The position numbers and the translations under genes were made by a program. DNA of 64,000 nucleotides, from assembly GCA_015143295.1 (NCBI GenBank), contig CM026557.1, forward strand, positions 34,419,965 through 34,483,964, given 5' to 3'. The notes below the pieces were generated by a model that did not search any database, had not been told where the DNA came from, and saw nothing but the letters and a program-made list of their open reading frames with translations. This DNA is from Tetracentron sinense (lineage: Eukaryota; Streptophyta; Magnoliopsida; Trochodendrales; Trochodendraceae). Below, piece by piece: positions 45,701 to 57,700 of the stretch (position 1 is the stretch's first letter; the number at the start of each line of letters is the position of its first letter).

Positions 45701-48700
45701 AATTTCTTAAAACCGAATATTGTAAAAGTTTGTTACCAAGATTAGATTGGTTTGGAGGATAATGATTCACTAGATATGTTAAGCTTATATATATTGAAAG
45801 ACGATTTGGATAGTTGAACTTGGTGTTACATATCTCGTTCTCGAGTTTTTATCGGCTAGAGTTTTTCTTAGGAGATTTTCAAATATGGAGTGGAGTTTTG
45901 CAGGTATTTCTCACCTAAATCTTATCAATGATTAAAATAATAATTAAAATTACAAAAAATAGTAATTAATATCACCAATTAATTAATTCATCAAACCAGC
46001 AATATTAGGTATTTTTCACGATATTTTTAAAATTTTGGCTAAATCTCAGGATATCTACATGATAAAAAGAGAAAATTGTATTTCTTGCAAGACTAAAAAT
46101 ACCTCGATAAAAATGGAGTTTTAAACTTTACATGTTTTTCTCGGTATTTCTCGTTGGGAGATTTGCAACAATGGTTGAACTTAAGGTATATTTTGTTTCA
46201 TTAAGTAAAAATTAATTATAAAATAATAATAGTTACATTATATATATTTCAAGATTTTTTTGTACTTTGTCTGATTACCACTGGCAATTATTATTATTAT
46301 TTTTTTAAATTCACCAAATTGCTCTTTGCATTGTATTGTCGATCCCAAGCCCTGGTCCTTGAGGGTAGGGTTGGGCCTAGCTAGTTTGGGCCCTTCGAGT
46401 GCTAGGGGCCAAGCTGGGGCCTCACTTTTATAAGTGAGGGCCAGACCTGGTAAGACCTAGGCCCTACCTTTTGACAGCCCTAATAATGCCCCATCTACTC
46501 GTATTTGGATGCCAAAGTAGTAATAGCTTAACTAGCTTTGAACCTCTAATCATGTTCAAAGGACTTATCCTTGAAATAAAGAGCACATCAGGAATGTAAT
46601 TAAGTCATATTTTCTGTTGACCAGAGAACTAAAACATTTTGAAATTGGCACCCTAGCTAAAAAAATATTACACTGCACCCTGCTCATCCTAAAACATGTG
46701 ATTTACTTGCCCTATTTTATATAACTTTGAGATTTGTGTTGAAGTATATGGAGTAAACACTATACCCATCTTTGTGGAACAATCTATGTAGGTGGGAACA
46801 ATCCACAAGATTCCCCTTGTTACCAGCTTTAACTCATTGATATCCTGATTATCTGTTCACCACTCAGAGAATCAATGCCGATACAATTCGCCGCTGATAC
46901 TGACACATTGCAAGGCTTGGAGATGCTTAAACCGCACCAAATCTGACTGGCTCTTTCGAAAGCATGTCACGTCAATGAAATGCTTTCAGATATGGCATAG
47001 ATCACACATCAACGCTTCTCAAAAACGTGTTTGGAACAAAGAATTTGCTGCTTCAGGTTTTAAGAGCAAATAAGGCAGGCACAAACTCCCAATATGAGAG
47101 TAAACCTTGGCCCAGAAGAGTGATGTAGCCCAGGTCCCAAGGTAGGAGGGGTTAATAATTCTCCACTATACAATCCAAGTAATACCCAAATCAAATCCCC
47201 AAAATGTTATGGTTTAGATTTATCCATAGTTGCAGGGAAAACATATTTAGGGTGAAAACGCGCTTCCCAAGAAACGCGTCCGGGAAGCGAATGCGATGCG
47301 GTTTCCCCATTTTTAGGAAACACCTCCAAACAATTGGGGAAATGCTTCCAAGCGATCGGGGAAACGCTTAAGAAATGATTAGACAGTGAACACAAAACGC
47401 CAAGAAAGCGGTGGAGAAACGATGAGAAAGCGAAGGAGAAATGACGACAAAGCGTCTTGAAAACGATCGGGAAACGGTTTCCCCATTTTTTAAATCCTTG
47501 ATTTTTAGAAAAAAAAAAAATTAACCCTATTGAGATAGTGAATTTTAACCAGGGTTAAAAAAATTTGATATTTTTTTCTAAAACAAGTATAGGTGGGTGA
47601 ACCCTAGGGCGAGTGAACATTAACCACAGTTAAGGGGTGTCAATAGGGACATGTGGTGATCTCAAGGGCATAACCGGATTCCAAAAAGTCCGGTTACAAC
47701 GAAGTCAAGACTTAAAAGCATACGTGTGCATTAGTAGGGAAAAAAAAAATTTATGGGAAAGGCTCAACTTACTGCCACATTAGACTATATAGTCTAATGA
47801 GCAATCCTCATTGGTCCATGCCCCACTTTTTACCACTCAATCAACTGTAGTTAAGATTCACTCACTCCTAGGGTTAAGCAATCAAACCTTGGTTTTTAAA
47901 AAGGAAAAAAACAAAAATATTATCTTTAATTTTCTTAAGCTTAAACATAATTAAAGGAGTGTTAAAAGGGGCAAGTGGCCATGGCATTAGATTACATAGT
48001 CAAATGCGTGGTGTACTAATCACTATCATTTTTTTTATAGAATGAACCAATAGAATGCTGCCAACAAGGGAGGAGTATGGATAAGCAACAATCCCCTGTT
48101 GTAGGCTTGTAGCCCATTGGGCCACAAGAGGCATGCTATTGGAGATTGGATCATAAAATTGTGATTGAAGTCGGGGAGAAAAAGTTCCCACCAGTCAACA
48201 AGTGTCATTTTTAATCCCTATTAACTGTGGTTAAGATTCATTAACCCTTGGGGTTCAACAATATAACCTTGGTTTTTAGAAAAAAATATTAAAAACCAAG
48301 GTTATATTGTTGAACTCTTACGGGTTAGTGAATCTTGACCACAATTAATAAGTTAAAAGGGACACGTATTGACATGTGGGTGTGATTGAACTCTCCCAAG
48401 TTCAATTGCAATTGATTGTGATCCAATCTCATGCTATTGGTCCAATCAATAAAAAAATTAAAGGGAGAGAATAACAGCTATCTTCTATATCAAGTATAAA
48501 CTTGCGCTTCTCGCTCGCTTCCCCAATCGCTTCTCGCTCGCTTCCTTGATCATTTCTTGAATGTTTCCTTAGTCATTTCTTACTTGTTTCACGCTTCTCG
48601 TTTCCCAAGGTTTTTAGTGGCATCGCTTCTCGCTTTCGCTTTGCTTCCCGATTTCGTTTTTCGCTTTGGTAACTATAAATTTATCTAAAAATCTAATTCA

Positions 48701-51700
48701 ATTCTCTCTTTCGAACCACCCAAAATTCCGTAAGTCAAATATGATAGTTTAGGATCCCAAAATATACAATTGTTTTTTCATCGGTAAACATGAATTTTAT
48801 ATATGAAGAAAAATTACAAATCAATTTGTATTATTTCCTCAAATAAAGTATCTTCAATATAACTTTTATTTATTGCAAATATAAGCAAGCAATACTCCTT
48901 CCCAATCATCCAAAATATGCCATAATAGACCAAGGGTTTGAAATAATCAAGTCGACCAAATACATATAATTTCTGCTTCTATGGTTTTGATATTGAAGAA
49001 AAATCAGATTTTAACCTTATAATTGCTCTTCAATAACGAAAATCCAGAAATTAGATGGAGAATCATTCTGAAAAATATATGGAAAATACCTCTCGAACAT
49101 GGGGTAGTTCTCAATGAGTTCATGCTCTTCGATTCGATCTCACAATCACTTTCGAAACAAGAATGATCAAACACCCTCTTAATCGATTCATCACTAGTAA
49201 GCTAAATAACAGAAAATTCTGCAGAGAATTCTTCAACCTTATTCATTGCTAAGTGCTAAAGCCACATAGACTTTCTTCAAATCGCTGATTTAAACCCCAA
49301 ATCAAGTTTTCAATCACAATTTTTTTTCAAGTTTTAGGGCTTAGAATGGGCAGAGAAAATCGAAAGAATTGATTTTGGTATATTTTTAGGGGTTTAAGTA
49401 ACTCTTTTTAACCAAAAAAGTCAGTTGAGTCCTACGGCCGAAACTGTTATGTATCGTACGACTCGAGCAACACGTAACAGTTTCGGCCGAGTCCTATTTT
49501 TTCTTCAAAAACCCGTAAAGGCACAGTTTCGTGTATGGGGTTCAACCGAAACCGATACGTATCGGCGATTTTTTAATTCATGTTTAAAACACATACTAAT
49601 GCAGCAGCATCTCATAATAGTCACTAGAGGATCTAATAACCCACACTTATACAAGGCTGTAAGGTTATCTAGGGAGACTTGTGGGTTGGGCCAATTCATC
49701 TATATGAGGCCCCACGAAAGAGAAGGGCCCAATAGGTTTTCGGCCCATGGCTTTTTAAAGCTTTATCCCATAATCACACTCTCCTGGAACATGACCAAGT
49801 GTAGGTGTAGCAGCAGAAATTAGGTTGCTCTCTAGCATTTCCCTGGTTCCTATTTTCATTGTTTGTTGGCGGAGGAGCTAAACCCACTGTCTTTCTTGCT
49901 GCAAAAATGTAACGAACCGGAATTTTAATATAATAAAATTATGTGTTTATGGGTCCTTAATTGAGGTTAATTAGTTAGTTGTTTGTTAAATTGGTGAGAA
50001 GTGGGTTTTGTTCGGGATTGGATTGTACCGATAAAACTTCAGTATTTTTCCTCAAAAATCGCATATAGTGTGTTGGTCGGCTATCGAAACAATAATCCAT
50101 CGTGCTGATTTCGTCATGCATCGATTCGCGTTGCCGCAATGCGATCGATGTCCAAAACCCCAAGAAATACGCTGAATCGAACATTTTGTCAGTCCTCCGT
50201 ATTTTCAGCTTGTCGAAATAGAAATCCGCAAAACTCATACCACTGTGTGTCAGTAGACCCTGTGGACGAATGTCTGTCGTTTCGGCAGTTCATCAACTCA
50301 TATGAAGAAACGGCAGCATGTTTTGTATCCAAAACCAGAAAATTGATGGGTTTTGTAATTTTCTTCCAGACTTACTTTATACTGTCAAAACTCATCATTT
50401 TTCCCCGAAATTTGTACAATAGGTGTCGGACTGCCCCTAGTTCGGTCACTTGTCGTTTCGGTTCCGTCGCGTATCGATTCGCAAGACCGCGGAGGTCTTG
50501 GATGTAAGAAAATCGAGAAAACGGGAAATTTAAATATTTCCAGAGTTCCGTTGGGACTCGATATTTCGCAAGGATTCTAATAGAAATTCGTGCAGCTGGT
50601 ACCACAGCGTGCCGGTCAGCTGTGAGGACTAGCGTATGTCGTTTTGTCAGTTTATTATCTCATATGAAGAAACGGCAGCATGTTTTGTGTCCGAAATCAG
50701 GAAATTAGTAGGTTTTGCAGTTTTCTTCCTTATTTTTTACTATCAAAACTCAGTATTTTTTCCCGAAATTTTTGCAGTAGGTGTCGGACTGCTCCTAATT
50801 CGGTCACCTGAAGTTTCATCAAAATTGGATGGTATTTAATAGAGTTTCCGAGGCTTGTATGTGCGAAAAATCAGAAAAATGGTCAAAAAATCAACCGGTC
50901 AAAGAGTTGACCCGGTCAACTTTAACTTTCCACACCTTATTTATCATGTGCTTTTGCACATGATCTCACCCCATTGCTTATATAAAGAGGGTTAAACCCT
51001 TCATTTTCTCACAATTTTTGCAGAGCACAGAAGTGCTGCCCGAACCTCTTTAGAGAGAGAAAGAGAGGAGAGAGAAAGAGGAGAGAGAAAGGAAGAGAGA
51101 AAGAAGAGGAAGTCTATCCTAGGGTATTTCGACGCTCCTGACGCGTTGGCAGCATCTGCGTCCCCGGTGCCTCAATTGACGTGTAGAGAGAAAAGGAGAA
51201 AGCTAGAGAGAGAAAATGAAGGTGTGAAGGCGAGGAGCTTTACCTTGGGGTTAATCATCCTCCTGAGCGCGTTGGCGGTGTCCGTTTTGGCCCTAGATGC
51301 CTCGAAGTTCGTGAAAAAGATAAAATCCCTTTTCCCTCTTTCCTATTTTTCCTTTAAATATGTTTTTCTTGTTGTTTATGATGTTCTTGCTTTATGGCGT
51401 GGATGAAAAAGGGTTCGAGACCCGTTGTATGCGTAAAATGAATAAAACCCCTTCCCTCTCTTCTTTTTTTCCCTTTTATTTCACTATTTTTAGTATGTGG
51501 AATGTATGTGTGTGGTTTAGTGTGAATGGGAAAAGGGTCAGAGACCCGTATGTGATGTTTGGAAGGGTTGGATATGCATGGAAAATGAGTAGAGGGGTGT
51601 AGCCCTCGGTCTCAGGTGTCAAAACCCCGGATTTAGGTTCACTGTGTACTGGGCGACCGATTGCCCAGCACTGGCGATTGATTGTCAGTGCCTAGACTTG

Positions 51701-54700
51701 TATTTTCGAGTTATGATGTTGTGTGGGCTTCAGGTGGACCCTCGGGGAGCCTGGGTTGGGTCCCGAGTGGGTTGGATCGTCACCCTAGGGTGTCAAAAAG
51801 TCTGTCTGAATGTCATGTAAGGTGATGGAGACATCCATTGGCCTGGAAATGTTCCCTAACGGGACGGTATGTTATCCGATTTAGTCTACGGGCGCGAGGC
51901 CCCACTGTTTCAGTTAATCAAGCGAGGCTTGAGTTAACTGGGGTTACTCGGTGGTTAAAAAACCTAACCAGGGTTAAAGTATAGTCCTCCGTGACTGATA
52001 GTCGGGAGCGGGTGGATTATTATCCATAGATCCTCTTTGACTAGGTCAGGAGTGATGATGTCGTATAGTCCTCCGTGACTGATAGTCGGGAGTGGGTGGA
52101 TTATTATCCATAGATCCTCTTTGGGTAGGTCTGGAGTGGTGGTGTTATGTAGTCCTCCGTGACTGATAATCAGGAGTGGATGGATTTGATATTCATAGAT
52201 CCTCTTTGGCTAGGTCTGGAGTGGTGGGTTATGTTAATCCTCTGTGATTGATAGTCGGGAGAGGGTGGAATAATATCCATAGATCCTCTTTGGCGAGGTA
52301 CGTGACTGATCATCGGGAGTGGATGGAATAATGTCCATGGATCCTCTTTAGCGAGGTACGTGACCGATCATCGGGAGTGGGTAGAGTGTTATCCATAGAT
52401 CCTCTTTGGCTAGGTCTGGAGTGGTGGCATTATGTAGTCATCCGTGACTGATAGTCGGGAGTGGGTGGATTTGATATCCATAGATCCTCTTTGGCTAGGT
52501 CTGGAATGGTGGGTTATGTTAATCCTTCATGACTGATAGTCGGGAGTGGGTGGATTTGACATCCATAGATCCTCTTTGACTAGGTCAGGAGTAGTGGTGT
52601 GGTGTAATCCAACGTGACTGATAGTCGGGAGTGGGTGTATTTGATATCCAGAGATCCTCTTTGGCTAGGTCTGGAGTGGTGGGTTATGTTAGTCCTCCGT
52701 GACTGATAGTCGGGAGTGGGTGGATTTGATATCCATAGATCCTCTTTGACTAGGTCAGGAGTGGTGGTGTGGTGTAATCCTCTGTGACTGATAGTCGGGA
52801 GTGGGTGGAATGATATCCACAGATCCTCTTTGACTAGGTCAAGGAAGGCGATGGTTGTATTACCTGAAAGAGATGTCAGGAGGACAAAAGGTTCTCGTCG
52901 TGGCTAAGTCAGATAGTTGTATGATCTTGTATTAAGTCTAAAGACTCAAGGTATGGTTTGAATGGGCATGAGCCCGATCGATTAATAGCTGAGTCTGTGA
53001 ACTCAGGGATAAAAGTTGTATACAGGTGAAGGCCTGGTTGATCGAGTCTGTGGACTCAAGAATAGAGAGTGAGCGGTTATCTGGAACGGTAACCTAGTGT
53101 TGTGAACACAGTTGATATTGGATGAATTTGACAATGGAAAATATTTGGAGGTTGGGAACCTCGGTTAGAGTAAAATAACTCTGGGTGATCTCGGGTCACG
53201 ATTTACGATATTATTTACTATTGTAATATGAAAATTGAGCGGTATTATAATATCATTCTGATATGTATTACTAGGTGGAAAATAGCCTAGATGGATTGTA
53301 GATTTAACTGGGCTTTATGCCTCACTTCTCTCATTTCATGTTTTTAGATTCTGAAGCGGGTAGCTTGATAGAGTCTGGAAAGTGTTCTAGCGCAGTTGTG
53401 GCGTCAAAAGAAAAGGCTACGGTAGCCAGTGAGGTAACGCATTTGTTTTTTATGGGTTATTGTGATGACCAATTGTTATTGTTTATGTAAGCTCATAAGA
53501 AAAGTTAAAAAATTCCTGCATTTTCGCGGGTAAAGTCTTCCACATGCGTGGTTATAACGAACGAGCACACGTCTTGGAACTTAATTCCCTAGGCGTGGGT
53601 TCGAGGTGTCACAGTTGGTATCAGAGCTAAAAGCAATAACTATCATAACAAATCGTAATAGATACACTGTTGGTTTCGAATCAAACGACAATTTGAAACC
53701 TTGTGTATACAATAGGAGTGAACGCTAGAGAGATAGATCATCTCCAGGAGAGTGTAAGAAATAGTCTAATCAGACTAGAAGAGGATTAATGATAGATGGG
53801 TGATATATTTTGAACGATCTTTTGATAAAATAGATTATTGAGGTCCCTATTGTGAGATAGTAAAACGTTGTTGTTTTCATAATGGGGAGAACGATGCCAC
53901 CCCGGCAAACACCTGAGCGTACGTTGGCAGGAACCTATAAGGCTATTGCTACCTTGGCCAAGCTAATACACCAGCAACAGACTCAAAGCATGAATGGAAA
54001 TGGTAACCATATGCCCATCGCTACCATTCCAGAGCATGGGAATGTGACCCGTTTGGAGAAGTTCAAGTGGTCTTCTAGCGTTAGAAGAAGTCGTTACGGG
54101 TACTACTGATCCGTTAAAGGTAGCAAACTGGATCAGAAGATTAGAGAAAATATTTCGGGCTATGTCTTGCCCAGAGGATGCCAAGCCAGAGTTCGCAATT
54201 TTTGTGCTCAAATGAGAGGCAGAGCATTGGTGGACTACAGTTGAGAGAATAGTCCCAGAGAGTCAAAAACCCGTGAGTTGGGCAAAGTTTATAGAGTTGT
54301 TCTACGAACGATACTTCTCTACGTCCATGAAGAAGAAGAAAGAAATAGAATTTCTACAATTGACCTAGGAAAACATGACGGTCAGCGAGTACAAACAACG
54401 TTTTAACCAGCTCTCCAAGTTTGTGGCCAAGTTTGTAGAGGACGAGATATAGAGGGTGGAAAAGTTTGAGGAGGGGTTACGGCCTGCTATCAAAGGGAAG
54501 TTAGTGGCTCAAAGGTTTACATCATTCTCTGAACTTCTCGATAGAGCACTCAGGGTAGAGAGAGTACACGAAGAAATGGCCACAACAAGCGCTGGCAAGG
54601 GAAAGGGGCCGATAGAGAAGTTGGGGGAAAAGAGCGAAGCGAGAGATAGTGACAACAAGAGGAAGTTTGGGGATTTCAATAAAAGTAATACTTCAGAGGA

Positions 54701-57700
54701 AGTTAAGCAACAGAATTGTGAGCGTTGTGGTCGGTCTCATCAAACTGAAGACTGTAAGGCCGGAGTTTGCTACCAGTGTGGCAAGCCAGGTCATATCAAG
54801 AGACACTGCCCATCTCTTAGGCAAAATTTGGGCGATGGAGGAAAGGGTCGTGTCTTCGCTATGACACAAGAAGAAGTCCAACTTGGCAATGAGATCGTCA
54901 AAGGAGAACTTTAGACGTCCATGTCCTACCTTAGTAGGCGTGCTTACTTTTTTGTATCCGTGTGTTTTGGATAAGAAATGTACAGTAGACAAACAACTTA
55001 GTGTTATGGATGCATTTTGTGATAAGTATGAAATGATTTTATGATTTAAATATTTTGTCTATCTTAATTCTCGAGGACTTTGAAAACCCTGATATATTAA
55101 TCGTTGACATGAGAAAACTAAAATGGGTGCCCCTCCACTGTTGAGAGATACAAGTCGATCAAATTTTGAGGACGAAATTTTTGTAAGGAAGGGAGAATGT
55201 AACGACCTAGAATTTTAATATAATAAAATTATGTGTTTATGGGTCCTTAATTAAGGTTAATTAGTTAATTGTTTGTTAAATTGGTGAGAAGTGGGTTTTG
55301 TTTGGGATTAGATTGTACCGATAAAACTTCAGTATTTTTCCTCAAAAATAGCACATAGCATGTTGGTCGGCTATCGAAACAATAATTCATCATGCTGGTT
55401 TCGTCATGCATTGATTCACGTTGTCGCAATGTAATCGGTGTCCAAAACCACAAGAAATACGCTAAATCGGACATTTTGTCGGTCCTCCGTATTTTCAGGT
55501 TGTCGAAATAGAAATCCATGAAACTCATACCACTGCGTGTCGGTAGACCATGTGGACGAATGTCTGTCGTTTCGGCAGTTCATCATCTCATATGAAGAAA
55601 CGGCAGCATATTTTATGTTCAAAACCAGGAAATTGGTAGGTTTTGTAATTTTCTTCCGGATTTACTTTTTACTGTCAAAACTCATCATTTTTCCCCAAAA
55701 TTCATATAGTAGGTGTCGAATTGCCCCTAGTTCGGTCACTTGTCGTTTCGGTTCCGTCACGTATCGATAGATTCGATTGCCCGATGATTTCATTCATACC
55801 TATTGATAAAAGATTTCATTCGTAAATGAATCGTATAATCGTTTTAGGATAAATTCGATTCAAATCGTAAATTGTAAGATTCAATCCATTTTTTAAATTT
55901 TGTTAAAAAATACTAAATAAATTAGAAATTTGGAATAATCCATTATCCAAAAGATTTCATTCATACCTATTGATAAAAGAAAGTAATTAAAATTTCATTG
56001 CATACACTATATAAAATGCAAATGAACTCAATAAATGAAACATACTCCAAATCATCAAAGATAAATCAACAAAAGTAAACTCATGTAATCATGTTATATG
56101 AGATTAAATATCAAAAGACTTGTACAATTAAAAAGACTAATAAAATAAACTATCAAGTTCTCCTAGAGTCCAAATTTCCAACTCTATCATTTTTTCTTCC
56201 TCTCACTTTTTTGTTTCTAGTTTCACAACAACAGAGAGAACCTAAATAGAGGTTTTGGCATGTCATAGAGGTTTTGGCATGTCCGTAACAAGAGTTTTCC
56301 TATTTCTTCTCACTTCTTAAAAGACATAAGAGTACCTTTAGAAAATTAAAACAATAAAAATTATTAAAAGTATTGGTCTGTAAAAGGGGGTTCATATTGA
56401 ATCGCGAGAATCATACGATTTAAATCGCAATCTAAATCACAAATCGAATGAGATTTACCCAATTATGATTTTCACTTATGATTTGAATCGTTTTGCTTGG
56501 AATTTGATTCAAATCGTAGGATTTGAATTGCAAATCGGCAGGATTTAACAACCATGAATATATCTAGATCCATATCTTTTGTTAGAATGTGTGCTATCAA
56601 ATCTTTTCTCACTATCTTCATCCATGTTCTTTTTTGCCTTTCCTCATCCTTTTAAAGCCTTTAACTTGCAAAAACTCACTCTTCGCTAATGTTATTAGTC
56701 TTCGATAAACGTGTTCAAACCATCTCAATCCATTCTATTCTATTATATCACATATTTGAGTTACTCCTCAATTCTCAAAAAGCACTCATTTTCATTTTAT
56801 CTTTCATAGAGAAACTCGTCCATGTCAGAATCCTCATCTCGGCTACACTCCTATGAATATGTTTTTTTTTTATTGATAATCAAGCAATTATATAAAAAAA
56901 TATGGCCAGGATACAAGAGCAAGAAACAAAGCAAAAGAGAGAGTTTACAAGGCAATAAACTTAACTACAATCTGAATAAAAGCACTGCCTAGACTCCTGG
57001 CTTAAACACTCCTCCCGAGATGAAAACTCAGCCTAGCACCACCCGAAGCTTGTCCCTATCCTTATGAAGGCCTGCCCATTCAAACACAACCAACCACACC
57101 CGAACACATATGCGAGATTGGGACGCCAAAGTATCCTCAAGCACTCTAAGATTTCTTTCTTTCCAAACCATCCAAGCTATAGCACCCGGCAACACCGACC
57201 AAATAGCCTCCAAATCATCCTCCCTGCCCCTCGACCAACACGGTAAGAAGCTAAGAAAGGACGCGGGAAATACCCAATCCACGCCCAAACGAGAGAAAAT
57301 ATCCCCAAATACCAACCACGATAGGATAGTGCAAGAGCAAATGATCCACAGACTCTTCCGCTTGAAGGCACAAGAAACATCTATTGGTCAACCTCTACCC
57401 TCTATGTTGTAAATGATCGCAAGTGAGGATTTTGTCCAAGGCTGCATTCCAAAGGAAGAACGACACCTTAGATGGAATACCTGGATTCCAAATGACTCTC
57501 TGAGGAAACGAACCCATAGATACTGGTCCCAAAGACTGAAACAGAGATCTAAGTGAGAAGCACCCATGGTTACTGCCAGACCAAACCCTACAGTTCCTCA
57601 TACTACCCTGCAGAGAATAAGTACTAATTCAAGCCAACAGCCGCGACGCTTCATCCACCTCCCAATCATTTCAATCACGTCTCAACGCCGGACACCAAAC

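Larger units (their letters stand above)
49908..53613 (+). mobile_element. 5' LTR (3706 bp) of gag-only Ty3-type element
   Basis: Starts TGTAACGAACC and ends GAGGTGTCACA, two bases before the primer site. The first 570 bp repeat at 55198-55768. In order it contains a ~355 bp unit in about 2.5 diverged tandem copies (50036-50900), a cluster of GGTCAA/GTTGACC words (50890-50925), a TATA box (50979-50986), a purine-rich leader (51051-51112), and an 84 bp repeat array (51983-52850). The size fits long-LTR Ty3 lineages such as Tekay/Del. It lies antisense in eIF2B-beta intron 4. Confidence 0.9.

Noticed and set aside
45419..45745. 108-codon plus-strand frame
   Set aside because: Interior of the non-autonomous hAT element at 45188-46492; unrelated to transposase and starts after an (AT)n run.
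49425..49823. 132-codon plus-strand frame
   Set aside because: Starts inside repeat words (CCGAAAC) and shows no conserved domain.
51146..51602. 86- and 80-codon frames in the long LTR
   Set aside because: They lie in the LTR leader, resemble no protein, and were not seen to be conserved in a second copy (the 3' LTR lacks the region).
51983..52850. CRISPR-like array
   Set aside because: Units are contiguous 84 bp tandem copies without unique spacers, inside a plant LTR; no cas genes; eukaryotic context.
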